Of a DNA stretch of 64,000 nt, positions 29,639 through 38,760 are shown piece after piece. Both the position numbers and the translations under genes were made by a program. The stretch is from Candidimonas humi (GTDB lineage: Bacteria > Pseudomonadota > Gammaproteobacteria > Burkholderiales > Burkholderiaceae_B), in contig NZ_JAHTBN010000001.1 in NCBI RefSeq assembly GCF_019166065.1, positions 558,001 through 622,000 on the forward strand. Reading direction: 5' to 3'. Each line of letters opens with the position of its first letter. Position 1 is the first letter of the stretch. The notes under the pieces were generated by a model. That model made no database searches and was not told the origin of the DNA. It saw nothing but the letters and a program-made list of their open reading frames with translations.

Positions 29639-30930
29639 TATTGCGAATTCTCCTTGCGGATAGCGGCAACGCTGGCGGGCAAATCGGACCAGGCGGGGCG
29701 TTGGGCGTAAGTAAAGCGGACGTAGGACAGCACGTCGGCAATCTGCCTATCGGTCAGCACATCGGCGAACGGCGGCATGTAATGGGCAGCCGAAGAGCCG
29801 TTCCAGGGATTGCCCCTGAGCACCATCTGGATAGCATTGCGCGAACGGTCGGAATTGAGCGTGCTGCCCCATTCCAGGGCCGGCCGCTGGCCCAGGGTGC
29901 GCATGGGCGCGGCAGCGCCGTGGCAGCCTGCACAGGAGGCATTGAAGATCGCCGCGCCCGCGGCGAGCACCTGTGCGTCGGGCGGCGCGGGCGCCCGCTC
30001 GGCCTGCGCAGCGGGCCGGGCCGCAACGGGCGGCTGCAGCGACATCAGGTAGCTCGCGATGGCGCGGATGTCGGACTCCGGCACACGGCTCAAATGGTGC
30101 GTGACCGGCAGCATGGGGCCGGCCGAAGCGCTGTGCTCGCTGGCGATGCCGGTACGCAGGTATGAGACGAGTTGTTCCTCGGTCCAGGGCTTGCGGGCCG
30201 ACGTCAGCGCATCGAGCGGCGGCACGTCCCAGCCGTCGACCAGGCCGCCGGCATAAGGCTGGCTGGATTTCTCGGCGCCCAGCGCGTTCATCGGCGTATG
30301 GCATGCAGCGCAGTGGCCGGCGCCTTCGACGAGGTAGCGGCCGCGCAGCCACGCGTCGGACTGCGGCTGGGCGGGCTGCGGCAGCGGTCCCTGGTCCAGG
30401 AACAACAGGTTCCACCCCGCCACCAGCGGCCGGAAATTCAGCGGGAAAGACAGCTCATTGACCCTGGCCGGAGCATCGACCGGCGTGCGCGCCATCAGGT
30501 AGGCGTACAAGGCGTCGATGTCTTCGTCCGACATGCGCGTGAAATGCGGGTAGGGAAAGGCCGGGTAAAGCAAGTGGCCGTCGCGCGAGACGCCCTTGCG
30601 CATGGCCCGGGCGAAGGCTTCCCGAGACCAGCCGCCTATGCCGGTCTTGACGTCGGGCGTGATATTGGTGGAATAAATCGTGCCGAAGGGCGTCGCCAGC
30701 GGCAGGCCCCCGGCATAAGGCTTGCCGTTTCGAGCCGTGTGGCACTGCATACAGTCGCCCAGTTCCGCCACTTGGGCGCCATGCATGACCAGGGTCAGGT
30801 TTGCTTCGGGAATCGGCGCCCGGGCCAGCGGGGCGATAGCGGGCTGCCACGCATAGCCGGCGGCAGCGACAAGGCCGACAACAATGACAGCGCCAAGCGC
30901 CCAAGCGGCTTTCGGCCTCTTGCTGTTCAT
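29638..30930 (-). CDS. Triheme c-type cytochrome, electron acceptor of the molybdenum hydroxylase
   Basis: 430 residues with an N-terminal signal/anchor helix (AWALGAVIVVGLVAAAGYAW) and three heme-binding motifs: CMQCH (~residue 59), CAACH (~208) and CAGCH (~334). This is the layout of the AdhB-like cytochrome subunit of membrane-bound dehydrogenases. It is the first gene of the operon and would pass electrons from the periplasmic hydroxylase to the respiratory chain. The upstream 248 bp hold a heptamer repeat and no clear promoter. Confidence 0.92.
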   Translation of the reverse strand: MNSKRPKAAWALGAVIVVGLVAAAGYAWQPAIAPLARAPIPEANLTLVMHGAQVAELGDCMQCHTARNGKPYAGGLPLATPFGTIYSTNITPDVKTGIGGWSREAFARAMRKGVSRDGHLLYPAFPYPHFTRMSDEDIDALYAYLMARTPVDAPARVNELSFPLNFRPLVAGWNLLFLDQGPLPQPAQPQSDAWLRGRYLVEGAGHCAACHTPMNALGAEKSSQPYAGGLVDGWDVPPLDALTSARKPWTEEQLVSYLRTGIASEHSASAGPMLPVTHHLSRVPESDIRAIASYLMSLQPPVAARPAAQAERAPAPPDAQVLAAGAAIFNASCAGCHGAAAPMRTLGQRPALEWGSTLNSDRSRNAIQMVLRGNPWNGSSAAHYMPPFADVLTDRQIADVLSYVRFTYAQRPAWSDLPASVAAIRKENSQ

Positions 30931-31046
30931 AGCTTCTCCACGCAGGGTTTGTGTACATGCGTGAATGACATATTACAGCAGAGCGGTATACCAAAGTATT
31001 CCACGACTTTCGCGATTGGCTGCGACTCCTGCGACTGGCGACCTGC

Positions 31047-31074
31047 CTGCTGCCTGCTGCCTGCTGCCTGCTGC
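31047..31074. repeat. Heptanucleotide tandem repeat (CTGCTGC) x4
   Basis: Four exact copies of CTGCTGC in the 248-bp gap between the cytochrome gene start and the kinase gene stop. The 7-base unit is prone to slippage. It lies ~120 bases upstream of the cytochrome start, so length changes could alter promoter spacing; no reading frame runs through it convincingly. Confidence 0.85.
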
Positions 31075-31178
31075 GTTGCGCCGCAGTCTGGCTTGCTCAT
31101 CCGGGGGCTTGCCGATTCCGGCCCGTGTAGCTCGGTGGAAAGTACCCGGGGGGTTGCCGCCAAGCCAGGCTACGCCTG

Positions 31179-32537
31179 TCAATCCCCCAACAAGCGCTGG
31201 AAGATATCCGCAGGCCCCATCTGACCGCCCTTGAGCATGAGTTCCAGGCCGTCGAGCGCCGGGTCGTCGCTATGGGCGCGGCACAAGGCCACGCCGGGGC
31301 TGAGCGGGCGCAGGAAGGACAGGCCCCAGATGGGCAATGCCTTGACGGCAAGGCTGGAGGTATCGCCGCCGGCCACGCCTATGCGGCGCAAGCTCTTGCG
31401 TGCCGCGGCGGCGCGCAGCACCCTGCCGAGCAGTTCGGCGGTGCTTCGTGCCAGGTCCTGCGTGGCGACCCCGCGGTCGGGGCCGGCCCCGGACTGCTGC
31501 ACATAGGCGAGTACATGCTGGCCGGCGGCCAGCGCCGCCGCGATGCTGCCCGCTTGCACCTGCAGATAGGCCGGATCGGCCACCAGGCTGGCGGCGGCCA
31601 GTGGCAAGCGGTGGAACGAGGCCGCCTGCTCGACCTGGCGGGCCGTCACCGGCGACATGCTGCCGGCCAGCGCAAATACGGGAGCCGCCATGGTCTGGCG
31701 TCCTGCGCGATCCGGCGCAGAATCGCTGGCTGCCGCTGCAGCTTCAGCAGGCTGCATGCCCGATGCTTTCCAGTGCGCGGCCAAGGCCTGCACCACGGTG
31801 CTGGGTCCGGCAACCAACGCCCGCCCATACCCGGCCGCGCGCCAGATTTGCCTGCCCACCGTCGCCAGGTCCGCGTTGTCAGCCACGTCGAACAGCACGG
31901 CGCCGCCCTGCCCTTGCAGCGACGCCCGCAGGCCGTCCACGCGAGCGTCCAGGCTGTCCGAGGGCTGAGCGTATTCGGGATAATGCACGCCGGCGACCCG
32001 CGCCAGGCCTTGCTCTTGCAGATGGCGCCGCAAGTCCGCCTCGCGCATGGGCGTGACCGGATGCCGGCTCATGGTCGGATGGCGGTCCAGCCTATAGACC
32101 TCGGCATCGGCGCCGGCCGCGGCGTACAGATTGCTGAAGCAGCAGTATCGGCCGATATCCGGCTGGCCGCCCACCACGTAGGCGATGTCCGCACCCACGA
32201 ATCCGCGCAGGCAGGAAAGCGCCGCGCCTATGCTGCCCACCGTGGGCGAACTGTCGAACGTGGAGCAGCATTTGTAGTGCAGCACCGGCGCGCCCAGTTC
32301 GCGAAAGAAGCCGCCTACGCGCTCCAGTTCGGCCTGCAGGGCGGCCGGCGCCATGGTGCGTGCCGAGCCGGCGATGCCCAGCGCGTCCAGCGGTCCCGCC
32401 TGCGCGAGCCTGCGCGCGTCGGGCACGTCCAGGAACAGCATGCTGCGCAGCCCTGCGCGGGCGGCCACGGCCAGCGTGTCGCTGGCGCCGGTGAAATCGT
32501 CGCCGTACCAGGCGATTTTCAGTCTCTGCCCCGACAT
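31179..32537 (-). CDS. Four-carbon acid sugar kinase family protein (DUF1537)
   Basis: 452 residues from the ATG at 32537. The N-terminal signature KIAWYGDDFTGASDTLAVAA binds the sugar acid, and the C-terminal half supplies the nucleotide site (RIGVAGGDTSSLAVKAL). Family members phosphorylate 3-oxo sugar acids or four-carbon acid sugars (OtnK, DenK, DtnK and the 3-oxo-isoapionate kinase OiaK). It is the last gene of an operon with a RuBisCO-like protein, a pairing known from the OiaK/OiaX apiose pathway; by that analogy its product would be the substrate of the RuBisCO-like enzyme. The exact substrate is not determinable here. Confidence 0.85.
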   Translation of the reverse strand: MSGQRLKIAWYGDDFTGASDTLAVAARAGLRSMLFLDVPDARRLAQAGPLDALGIAGSARTMAPAALQAELERVGGFFRELGAPVLHYKCCSTFDSSPTVGSIGAALSCLRGFVGADIAYVVGGQPDIGRYCCFSNLYAAAGADAEVYRLDRHPTMSRHPVTPMREADLRRHLQEQGLARVAGVHYPEYAQPSDSLDARVDGLRASLQGQGGAVLFDVADNADLATVGRQIWRAAGYGRALVAGPSTVVQALAAHWKASGMQPAEAAAAASDSAPDRAGRQTMAAPVFALAGSMSPVTARQVEQAASFHRLPLAAASLVADPAYLQVQAGSIAAALAAGQHVLAYVQQSGAGPDRGVATQDLARSTAELLGRVLRAAAARKSLRRIGVAGGDTSSLAVKALPIWGLSFLRPLSPGVALCRAHSDDPALDGLELMLKGGQMGPADIFQRLLGD

Positions 32538-32688
32538 CCCGTTTTCCCGCTGCCGATCGATATGCTCTTCATGAAATACGCCGCGCCATGCGAACGGCTG
32601 CGGCGCCTGTAAAGCAGCGTGCCAGAAAGAACCGCGCCCCGGCCGCCCTGCGGCATTTCGGGAACGAGCCCGGCAGCTGCCACTCCCA

Positions 32689-34002
32689 TCATGCCGCGGG
32701 CTTGCCGAAGCGTTGCAGCGCCGCGCGCAGTTCGGGCATGCCGCGGCTGTATTCCTCCAGCGATACGCCTTCGCGCTGGGCCTGCCAGGCCTGGCGGATG
32801 CTGGCCACGCCGGCGGCGGGGCCGTCCGGGTGCGCCAGGATGCCGCCACCGGACATGAACAGCAGGTCTTCGCTGCCTATCGCCTTCCAGGTGGCGGGCA
32901 CCGTGCCCGCCCATTGGCCCGAGGAAAAGGCCGGCAGCACCCGGTCGTCGGCGCTATCCGACATGCGCGCGGCGCAATCGCGCGCCGCGTCCACGACCTC
33001 CTGGTCGGCCTGCGCGAACTTGCCCTGCAGCCCGTGCACGTGCATATGGTCCACGCCAGTCAGACGCCACAGCGTCTGCCAGGCCTGGTAGGAAATGCCC
33101 AGCATGGGGTGGCGCGAGAAGGCGCCGAAGCCGTTGCGGTGTCCGTGTATCGCCAGGGGCGTGCCGCGGCGCAGGCTCTGGATCGCGGAAAAACCGCACC
33201 AGTTCAGGCTGGCCATGACGCAACTGCCGCCCTCGCGCCGCACCAGTTCGGCATGACGCAACATCGCGTCGGTTTCGTCGCTGATATTGAAGGCCATCAT
33301 GACGTGCCGGCCGCTGCGTTCGGCATGGGCGCGGATCACCTCCATCACGGCCGGCACCCGCTCGGCCAGCGGCGCGTGCACCGGGTCCGCGCAGACCTCG
33401 TCGTCCTTGATGAAGTCCACGCCGGCCTCGCACAGCTCCTTGACCAGCGCCGCAGTCTGCCGCGCCGACAAGCCGACGTTGGGCTTGATGATGGTGCCTA
33501 CCAGGCAGCCCGATTGCGCGCCAATGCTCGCCCGGGTGCCGGCAACTCCCAGCGCGGGCAGATCGAAACGCATGCGATAGGCCGACGGCAGCCGCAGCGA
33601 TTCCAGCCGCAGGCCCGTGAGTTCGCCCAAGTCATAGAGATTGCCCGCCACGGTAGCCGCCAGGGTCGGCAGGTTCGCGCCGATATTGCCCACCGGGAAA
33701 GACAGGCCCACCCGGGCGCGGCGCCACGGCCCCCCAGTGCCGCGCCTTTCCAGATAGGCATTGGGCAGGCTGGGCTCGCTCGCGGGCTCGAGCTCTTCGA
33801 TGGATTCGACCGTCGCGCGGGCGCGGGCGCGCAGCTCGTCGGTTTCGTCCCTGACCCGGGCGAAGGTGCCGCAGGACTGCTCGCCGGCCATGGTCTCGGC
33901 CACCTGGCGCGGATCGAACGGCGTCTCGATCAAGTACCCGGCGTGTATGCGCTCTTCGCCGGAGCCGGCTCCGCCGGCGGTATTGCCGCCGGTCGCGCTC
34001 AC
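32689..34002 (-). CDS. RuBisCO-like protein (form IV type)
   Basis: 437 residues. It keeps much of the RuBisCO active site: Lys173 in GTIIKPNVGL, the carbamylation Lys199 and metal ligands Asp201/Glu202 in DFIKDDE, His-Arg in IHGHRNGFG, a loop-6 Lys in HGLQGKF, and FMSGGGILAHPDG for phosphate. Loop regions differ from CO2-fixing RuBisCO (GHRNGF in place of HRAMHA), so carbon fixation is unlikely. Known relatives are OiaX decarboxylase/transcarboxylase and enolase-type enzymes. Its start overlaps the VOC gene stop by 4 bases; the kinase gene follows after 151 bp. Confidence 0.9.
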   Translation of the reverse strand: MSATGGNTAGGAGSGEERIHAGYLIETPFDPRQVAETMAGEQSCGTFARVRDETDELRARARATVESIEELEPASEPSLPNAYLERRGTGGPWRRARVGLSFPVGNIGANLPTLAATVAGNLYDLGELTGLRLESLRLPSAYRMRFDLPALGVAGTRASIGAQSGCLVGTIIKPNVGLSARQTAALVKELCEAGVDFIKDDEVCADPVHAPLAERVPAVMEVIRAHAERSGRHVMMAFNISDETDAMLRHAELVRREGGSCVMASLNWCGFSAIQSLRRGTPLAIHGHRNGFGAFSRHPMLGISYQAWQTLWRLTGVDHMHVHGLQGKFAQADQEVVDAARDCAARMSDSADDRVLPAFSSGQWAGTVPATWKAIGSEDLLFMSGGGILAHPDGPAAGVASIRQAWQAQREGVSLEEYSRGMPELRAALQRFGKPAA

Positions 34003-34538
34003 AGCGTATCCAGGTCGGGGAAGCTGCGCACCGGATCCTTGCCGTCCCAGTCGCGCGCGGAATCGCGGATGAGATCGAACAGGCGTCCCTTGGGGCCGGC
34101 CACCTCGGACAGCTCGATCACCGTGCCGGGATGCAGGCCGGTATCGAAATAGACGAAGCGCCCCTGGCGCCCGACCTCGCCGCCCATCTTGGCCTTGAAG
34201 CCCTGAGCCTGCAGGCGCTGCAAGTCGGCGTCATAGTCCTCGGTCCAGTAGGCCACGTGCTGCAGTCCGGTGTGGCCGGCCTGCAGGAAGTCGCGGTACA
34301 TCGAAGGCACGTCGTTGCGCACCTGGATCAGCTCGACCTGCACGAAACCCGAATTGGCCAGCGCGACCGAGTTGTGCGGCTCGTAGCTGCGGCCGTCGTA
34401 TTGATAATTGACGATAGGCACCTTGGGGTTGTAGTACCAGGGGCCTACTCCCAGGGTTTCGCTCCAATATTGCATGGCCTGCTCGATGTCGCGCACGACA
34501 TAGCCAAGCTGGCGGATCTCTCCGAAATAACGGCTCAT
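33999..34538 (-). CDS. VOC (glyoxalase/dioxygenase) superfamily protein
   Basis: 179 residues with two beta-alpha-beta-beta-beta modules: IRQLGYVVRDIEQAMQYWSETLGVGPWY supplies the first metal ligand region and GLQHVAYWTEDYDADLQRLQAQGF the second. A His/Glu metal site is plausible (His in LQHVAYW, Glu in VIELSE). Such proteins act as isomerases, epimerases or lyases. It is coupled to the RuBisCO-like gene and lies next to the TRAP permease, so an isomerase step in the same sugar-acid pathway is a reasonable guess. Confidence 0.85.
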   Translation of the reverse strand: MSRYFGEIRQLGYVVRDIEQAMQYWSETLGVGPWYYNPKVPIVNYQYDGRSYEPHNSVALANSGFVQVELIQVRNDVPSMYRDFLQAGHTGLQHVAYWTEDYDADLQRLQAQGFKAKMGGEVGRQGRFVYFDTGLHPGTVIELSEVAGPKGRLFDLIRDSARDWDGKDPVRSFPDLDTL

Positions 34539-34596
34539 ATGCTTCCCTGTTGCAAGAGCGCCGCCGCGTCAGTTGCGGACGGACGCCCGGATTCGT

Positions 34597-36483
34597 TCAT
34601 TTAAGAAAACCGACCGACAGCCACGGCACGGCGGCGACGATCACCAGCCCGATCAGCAGCGCGACGATGTAGCCCCAGATATGCCGCATGCCTTCGCTGG
34701 GCTCGACCCGGCTGATCGCGCAAGCACCGTAGTAGCCCACGCCAAAGGGCGGCGAAAACAGGCCTATGCCCATGGCGAAGATCACCACCATCGAGTACTG
34801 CACCTCGTGTATGCCCATCTCGCGGGCCACGGGGAACAGCAGCGGGCCGAACAGCACGATTGCCGGTATGCCTTCGAGCACGCTGCCCAGCACGATGAAG
34901 GTGACGATGGAAATCGCCATGAAGCCGTAGGCGCCGCCCGGCACGCCGGCCATGAAATGCGCCAGCTCGCTGGAGAACCCGGACTGCGTCAACGCCCAGG
35001 CCATGGCCGTGGCGCAGCCTATGATCAGCATGATGGCGCCGGACAGCGAGGCCGTCTCAACCAGCATGGGTATCACGCGCTTCCAGTCGAAATGGCGGTA
35101 CACGAACAGGCCTATCAAGATCGTATAGACCACGCCTATGGTCGACACTTCGGTGGCGGTGGCCACGCCCTCCACCACCGAAGCGCGTATGACGAAGGGC
35201 AGGCACACCGCGGGCAAGGCCACCACCAGCATGCGCAATACCTGCTTGCGCCCGACGCGCTGTACCTGGCTCAGGTCTTCGTGGCGGCAGCGGCGCCACA
35301 CCACGAAGCACAGGGCCAGGCCCAGCACCACCGCGGGCAGGATGCCGCCGCTGAACAAGGCGGCGATCGACACACCCGTCACCGAGCCTATGGTGATCAG
35401 CACGATCGAAGGCGGTATGGTTTCGGTCTGGGCGCCGGTGGCCGCCAGCAGGGCTATCAGTTCGCCCGGCCTGGCGCCGCGCTTCTGCATCTCGGGAAAC
35501 AGCACCGGCGTGATGGCCGCCATATCGGCGATCTTCGAACCCGATATGCCGGACACCAGGTACATGGCGCCGATCAGCACGTACGACAGGCCGCCGCGCA
35601 CATGGCCCAGCAGGCCCGCCAGGAACTGGATCATGGCCCGCGCCATGCCGGTCATCTCGATCAGCGCCCCCAGGAAAATGAACAGCGGCACCGCCAGCAG
35701 GATCAGGTGCGACATGCCTTCGTTCAGGCGGCCCATCATGACCACCATGGGCGTGTCGGTGGTCAGCGCCAGGTAGCCGAAGGTGGACAGCGCGAAAGAA
35801 AAGGCAATGGGCACGCCCGAAAAGACATTCAGCGCCACCAGGATCACGAAAAAGATCACCAGGTTGACATTGCCCAGGGTGGCGAGCCAGGGCTGCGCCA
35901 ACCAAAAACCTAGCGCCAGCGCCGCCGTGCAGACGGCCGCCAGCGACACCGTGCGCAGTTCGTGCACGCGCGCCAGCCGCAGCAGCGACACCACGGCCAT
36001 CAACCCCAGCCCCACCGGCAGCGCGATCGCGCGCCACAGGTCGTTGATCTGCAGCGCCGGCGTGATGATGAAGGATTCCTCTTGCGCGTAGTCGCAGGCC
36101 GAAACAATGACCAGCAGCAGGAAGGCGAGCGATGCCGTCTGCGCAAAGGTTTCCAGGAAGGCGCGCCAGCGCGGCCCCACCCTGTCGATCAAGGCCGTCA
36201 TGCGCATGTGCTCGCCGCGCCGCAGGGCCGCGACCGCGCCCAGCATCGACAGCCACAGGAACAGCATCGACGCCAATTCGTCGGACCAGACCAGGGGCAC
36301 GTGCAGCACATAGCGCGCCACCACGCCGCTGAACAGCACGACGATTTCCACCACCAGCAGCGCCGCGCACAAGAGCTCGACGACGCGGCCGATGCCGTTA
36401 TCCAGCCGCAGCAGCCCGCGGCGCAAGGCCGAGGACTCATGGGACGCGGCGGCGGGCCGGTCCGTGGCGCTCGCGTAGATCAT
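34597..36483 (-). CDS. TRAP transporter fused permease (DctQ-DctM)
   Basis: 628 residues from the ATG at 36483, 7 bases after the dctP stop. The N-terminal ~170 residues form the four-helix DctQ part (ARYVLHVPLVWSDELASMLFLWLSMLGA), and the remainder is the 12-helix DctM channel (SGISGSKIADMAAITPVLFPEM, GAQTETIPPSIVLITIGS). It imports an organic acid using the sodium gradient, fed by the binding protein encoded upstream. The fusion explains the length. The first gene of the set, dctP, and this gene belong to the operon with VOC, RuBisCO-like and kinase genes. Confidence 0.93.
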   Translation of the reverse strand: MIYASATDRPAAASHESSALRRGLLRLDNGIGRVVELLCAALLVVEIVVLFSGVVARYVLHVPLVWSDELASMLFLWLSMLGAVAALRRGEHMRMTALIDRVGPRWRAFLETFAQTASLAFLLLVIVSACDYAQEESFIITPALQINDLWRAIALPVGLGLMAVVSLLRLARVHELRTVSLAAVCTAALALGFWLAQPWLATLGNVNLVIFFVILVALNVFSGVPIAFSFALSTFGYLALTTDTPMVVMMGRLNEGMSHLILLAVPLFIFLGALIEMTGMARAMIQFLAGLLGHVRGGLSYVLIGAMYLVSGISGSKIADMAAITPVLFPEMQKRGARPGELIALLAATGAQTETIPPSIVLITIGSVTGVSIAALFSGGILPAVVLGLALCFVVWRRCRHEDLSQVQRVGRKQVLRMLVVALPAVCLPFVIRASVVEGVATATEVSTIGVVYTILIGLFVYRHFDWKRVIPMLVETASLSGAIMLIIGCATAMAWALTQSGFSSELAHFMAGVPGGAYGFMAISIVTFIVLGSVLEGIPAIVLFGPLLFPVAREMGIHEVQYSMVVIFAMGIGLFSPPFGVGYYGACAISRVEPSEGMRHIWGYIVALLIGLVIVAAVPWLSVGFLK

Positions 36484-36490
36484 GGCGCCG

Positions 36491-37510
36491 TTACACCAGC
36501 TTGCCGACGGCTTGTTCCAGCACGCCCCATGCGGCATCGCCGAAGCGCCCCTTCCAGGTCTTGTAGAAGCCGGCGCTGCGCAACTTGGCGCGGAAGCTGT
36601 CGGACGACACCTGGTTGAACTGCAAACCCTTGGACTGCAGATCGGCCTGCACCGACTCATTCAGTTTCTTGATGTCCTCGCGCTGGCGCACGCCGGCGCC
36701 GTTGATGGCATCGGCCACGATGGTCTTCAGGTCGGCGGGCAGGCGGTTCCAGGCCCGGCCGTTGGCGATGAACCAGAAGCCGTCCCAGATGTGATTGGTC
36801 AGCGAGCAGTATTTCTGCACTTCGTAGAGCTTGGCCACCTGGATGATGGGCAGCGGATTTTCCTGGGCGTCGACGATTTTCGTCTGCAGCGAGGAATACA
36901 CCTCGCTGAACTGCAGGCTGGCGGGCGCGGCGCCGAGCGCCTTGAACATGGCGATCGACAAGGGGCTGACCGGCACGCGGATCTTCAAATCGGCCATGTC
37001 GGCGGCAGTCTTGATGGGCGCCTTGCTGCTGGTCACCTGGCGAAAGCCGTTGTCCCACATTTTCTCGAACGCATACAAGCCCACCTTGTCGACCGCCGAA
37101 CGGATGTAGGCCCCGACCTGGCCGTCCATCGCCTTCCATACCTGGCCATAGTCCGAGAAGGCGAAGCCGACCGCATTGATCGCGGCCACCGGAACCAGGG
37201 TGGCGATCACCAGCGAGGACGGAGTAAAGAACTGGATGCCGCCGGAACGCACCTGGGACAGCATGTCGGTGTCGCCGCCCAACTGGTTGTTGGGGAATAT
37301 CTTGATGTCCACCCTGCCTTTGGACTTGTCGAGGATCTCTTTGGCGGCCTCGTGGGCGCGCACGTTCAGGGGGTGCGCCAGCGGCAGGTTGTTGCCGTAC
37401 TTATAGGAAAACTCGGCCGCGCGCGCGGTGAACGGCAGGGCGCTGGCGATGCCGGCCAGCGGCAAGGCCGACATGGCCTTCAACATGCTGCGGCGGGTGG
37501 GGTTGTTCAT
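36491..37510 (-). CDS. TRAP transporter substrate-binding protein (DctP type)
   Basis: 339 residues. A twin-arginine-like signal (RRSMLKAMSALPLAGIASALPFTARA-A) precedes the mature periplasmic protein. Family features are KGRVDIKIFPNNQLGG, LKIRVPVSPLSIAMFKALGA (the conserved Arg that holds the substrate carboxylate) and SLQTKIVDAQENPLPII. It captures a carboxylated substrate for the DctQM permease. It is the first gene of the operon and diverges from the LacI-type regulator across 128 bp. Confidence 0.93.
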   Translation of the reverse strand: MNNPTRRSMLKAMSALPLAGIASALPFTARAAEFSYKYGNNLPLAHPLNVRAHEAAKEILDKSKGRVDIKIFPNNQLGGDTDMLSQVRSGGIQFFTPSSLVIATLVPVAAINAVGFAFSDYGQVWKAMDGQVGAYIRSAVDKVGLYAFEKMWDNGFRQVTSSKAPIKTAADMADLKIRVPVSPLSIAMFKALGAAPASLQFSEVYSSLQTKIVDAQENPLPIIQVAKLYEVQKYCSLTNHIWDGFWFIANGRAWNRLPADLKTIVADAINGAGVRQREDIKKLNESVQADLQSKGLQFNQVSSDSFRAKLRSAGFYKTWKGRFGDAAWGVLEQAVGKLV

Positions 37511-37638
37511 ATTGCCTCCTGATTGAATTTGATGTTATTCGATCAAAATAATGATTGATAAATGATGGTTTTTCGAAAGATAATCTCCCTGTTGCCATAC
37601 GGTCAAACATGCCAGATGATGGTTTTTGATGTAATCCC
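37511..37638. promoter_or_regulatory. Divergent control region of the TRAP operon and LacI-type gene
   Basis: This 128-bp AT-rich gap carries two exact direct copies of ATGATGGTTTTT (37562-37573 and 37616-37627), 54 bases apart, and the near-palindromic stretch TTTGATGTTATTCGATCAAA (37538-37557). Binding sites for the adjacent LacI-type protein are the obvious explanation. Two sites 54 bp apart would suit looping, but no site has the classic CG-centred LacI-family palindrome. Confidence 0.45.
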
Positions 37639-38700
37639 ATGACTGATTCTGAAGTCGATTCCCTGGCCGGCTCTGCCGGCCGCGCCCGGGTCGCGGACAT
37701 CGCCGCCGCGGCGGGCGTCTCCACGGCGACGGTGGACCGGGTGCTGAACCGGCGGCCCGGGGTGCGGCCCGCCACGGCGCAACGCGTGCTCAAGGCGGCG
37801 GCCCGCCTGGACTACCTGCCCGAACGCGAGCTGCATGCCGCGCAAGCGCCGGCGCCCATGCGTATCGCCTTCCTGCTGCCCAAGGGCACCAATCGCTATC
37901 TCAAGATGCTGGGCGACACGATCCATTACTCGCAGGAAAACTGGGCGCCCTTCAACGTGCGCTGCCGCGTCGAATACATAGAAGGCTTCAATCCGCAATT
38001 GCTGGCCGCGGCGCTGCAGCGCCAGGCCGACCGCGCCGAAGGCGTGGCCTTCATGGCGATCGAGCACCCGCTGGTACGCGATGCCGTGGACCTGCTGGTG
38101 CAACGCGGCGTGCACGTGGTGACGCTGATTTCGGACATTTCCGGCTCGGGCCGCGCCGCCTATATCGGCCTGGAAAATCGCGCCGCGGGACGCACCGCCG
38201 CTTATCTCATAGGGCGCTTCATGGGCCCGCGCCCCGCCAAGGTCGCCATGATCGCGGGCAGCCTCAGCTACCGGGCCCATGAAGAACGCGAAATGGGCTT
38301 CCTGTATTTGTTCCGCGAACTGTTTCCGGGCATCGAGGTGGTGGGGCTGCGCGAAGGCCAGGACAATGCCGAACGCAACTACCGGCTCACGCGCCAACTA
38401 CTGCAGCAATGCCCCGAACTGGCCGGCATCTACAACATCGGCGGGGCTTCCGACGGCGTGGCGCGCGCCCTGAAAGAGGCCGGCCTGGAACACAAGGTGG
38501 TGTTCATAGGCCACGGCCTGACGCCGGACACGCGCGCGCTGCTGATAGACGGCACCATGGACGCCGTCATCACCCAGAACCCGCAGTCGGCCACATCGAA
38601 CTGCGTCAGGATCTTCGCCAACCTGCGCGACCATCGCGCTACGCTGAGCGGCGTCGATTCGGTGCAAAGCCAGATCATCTTCCGCGAGAACCTGCCCTGA
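37639..38700 (+). CDS. LacI-family transcriptional regulator
   Basis: 353 residues. The helix-turn-helix ARVADIAAAAGVSTATVDRVLN with hinge LKAAARLDYLPE is typical; the effector domain (MRIAFLLPKGTNRYLKMLGDTIHYSQ...) resembles sugar-binding periplasmic proteins. It diverges from the TRAP/RuBisCO-like operon and most likely represses it until a sugar or sugar acid binds. A VDRVLN ending rather than VSRVLN is a known variant in the branch that includes many sugar-acid regulators. Confidence 0.9.
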   Translation: MTDSEVDSLAGSAGRARVADIAAAAGVSTATVDRVLNRRPGVRPATAQRVLKAAARLDYLPERELHAAQAPAPMRIAFLLPKGTNRYLKMLGDTIHYSQENWAPFNVRCRVEYIEGFNPQLLAAALQRQADRAEGVAFMAIEHPLVRDAVDLLVQRGVHVVTLISDISGSGRAAYIGLENRAAGRTAAYLIGRFMGPRPAKVAMIAGSLSYRAHEEREMGFLYLFRELFPGIEVVGLREGQDNAERNYRLTRQLLQQCPELAGIYNIGGASDGVARALKEAGLEHKVVFIGHGLTPDTRALLIDGTMDAVITQNPQSATSNCVRIFANLRDHRATLSGVDSVQSQIIFRENLP

Positions 38701-38760
38701 GCCCGGCCGCGCGCTTGCCGCGGCATCGCGCTGCGGCAGCCGGCTGCGTCAGCCGCAGCA

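Noticed and set aside
38701..38760. Terminator between the convergent lacI-type and marR genes
   Set aside because: GC-rich short inverted stretches are present, but no U-run follows on either strand.
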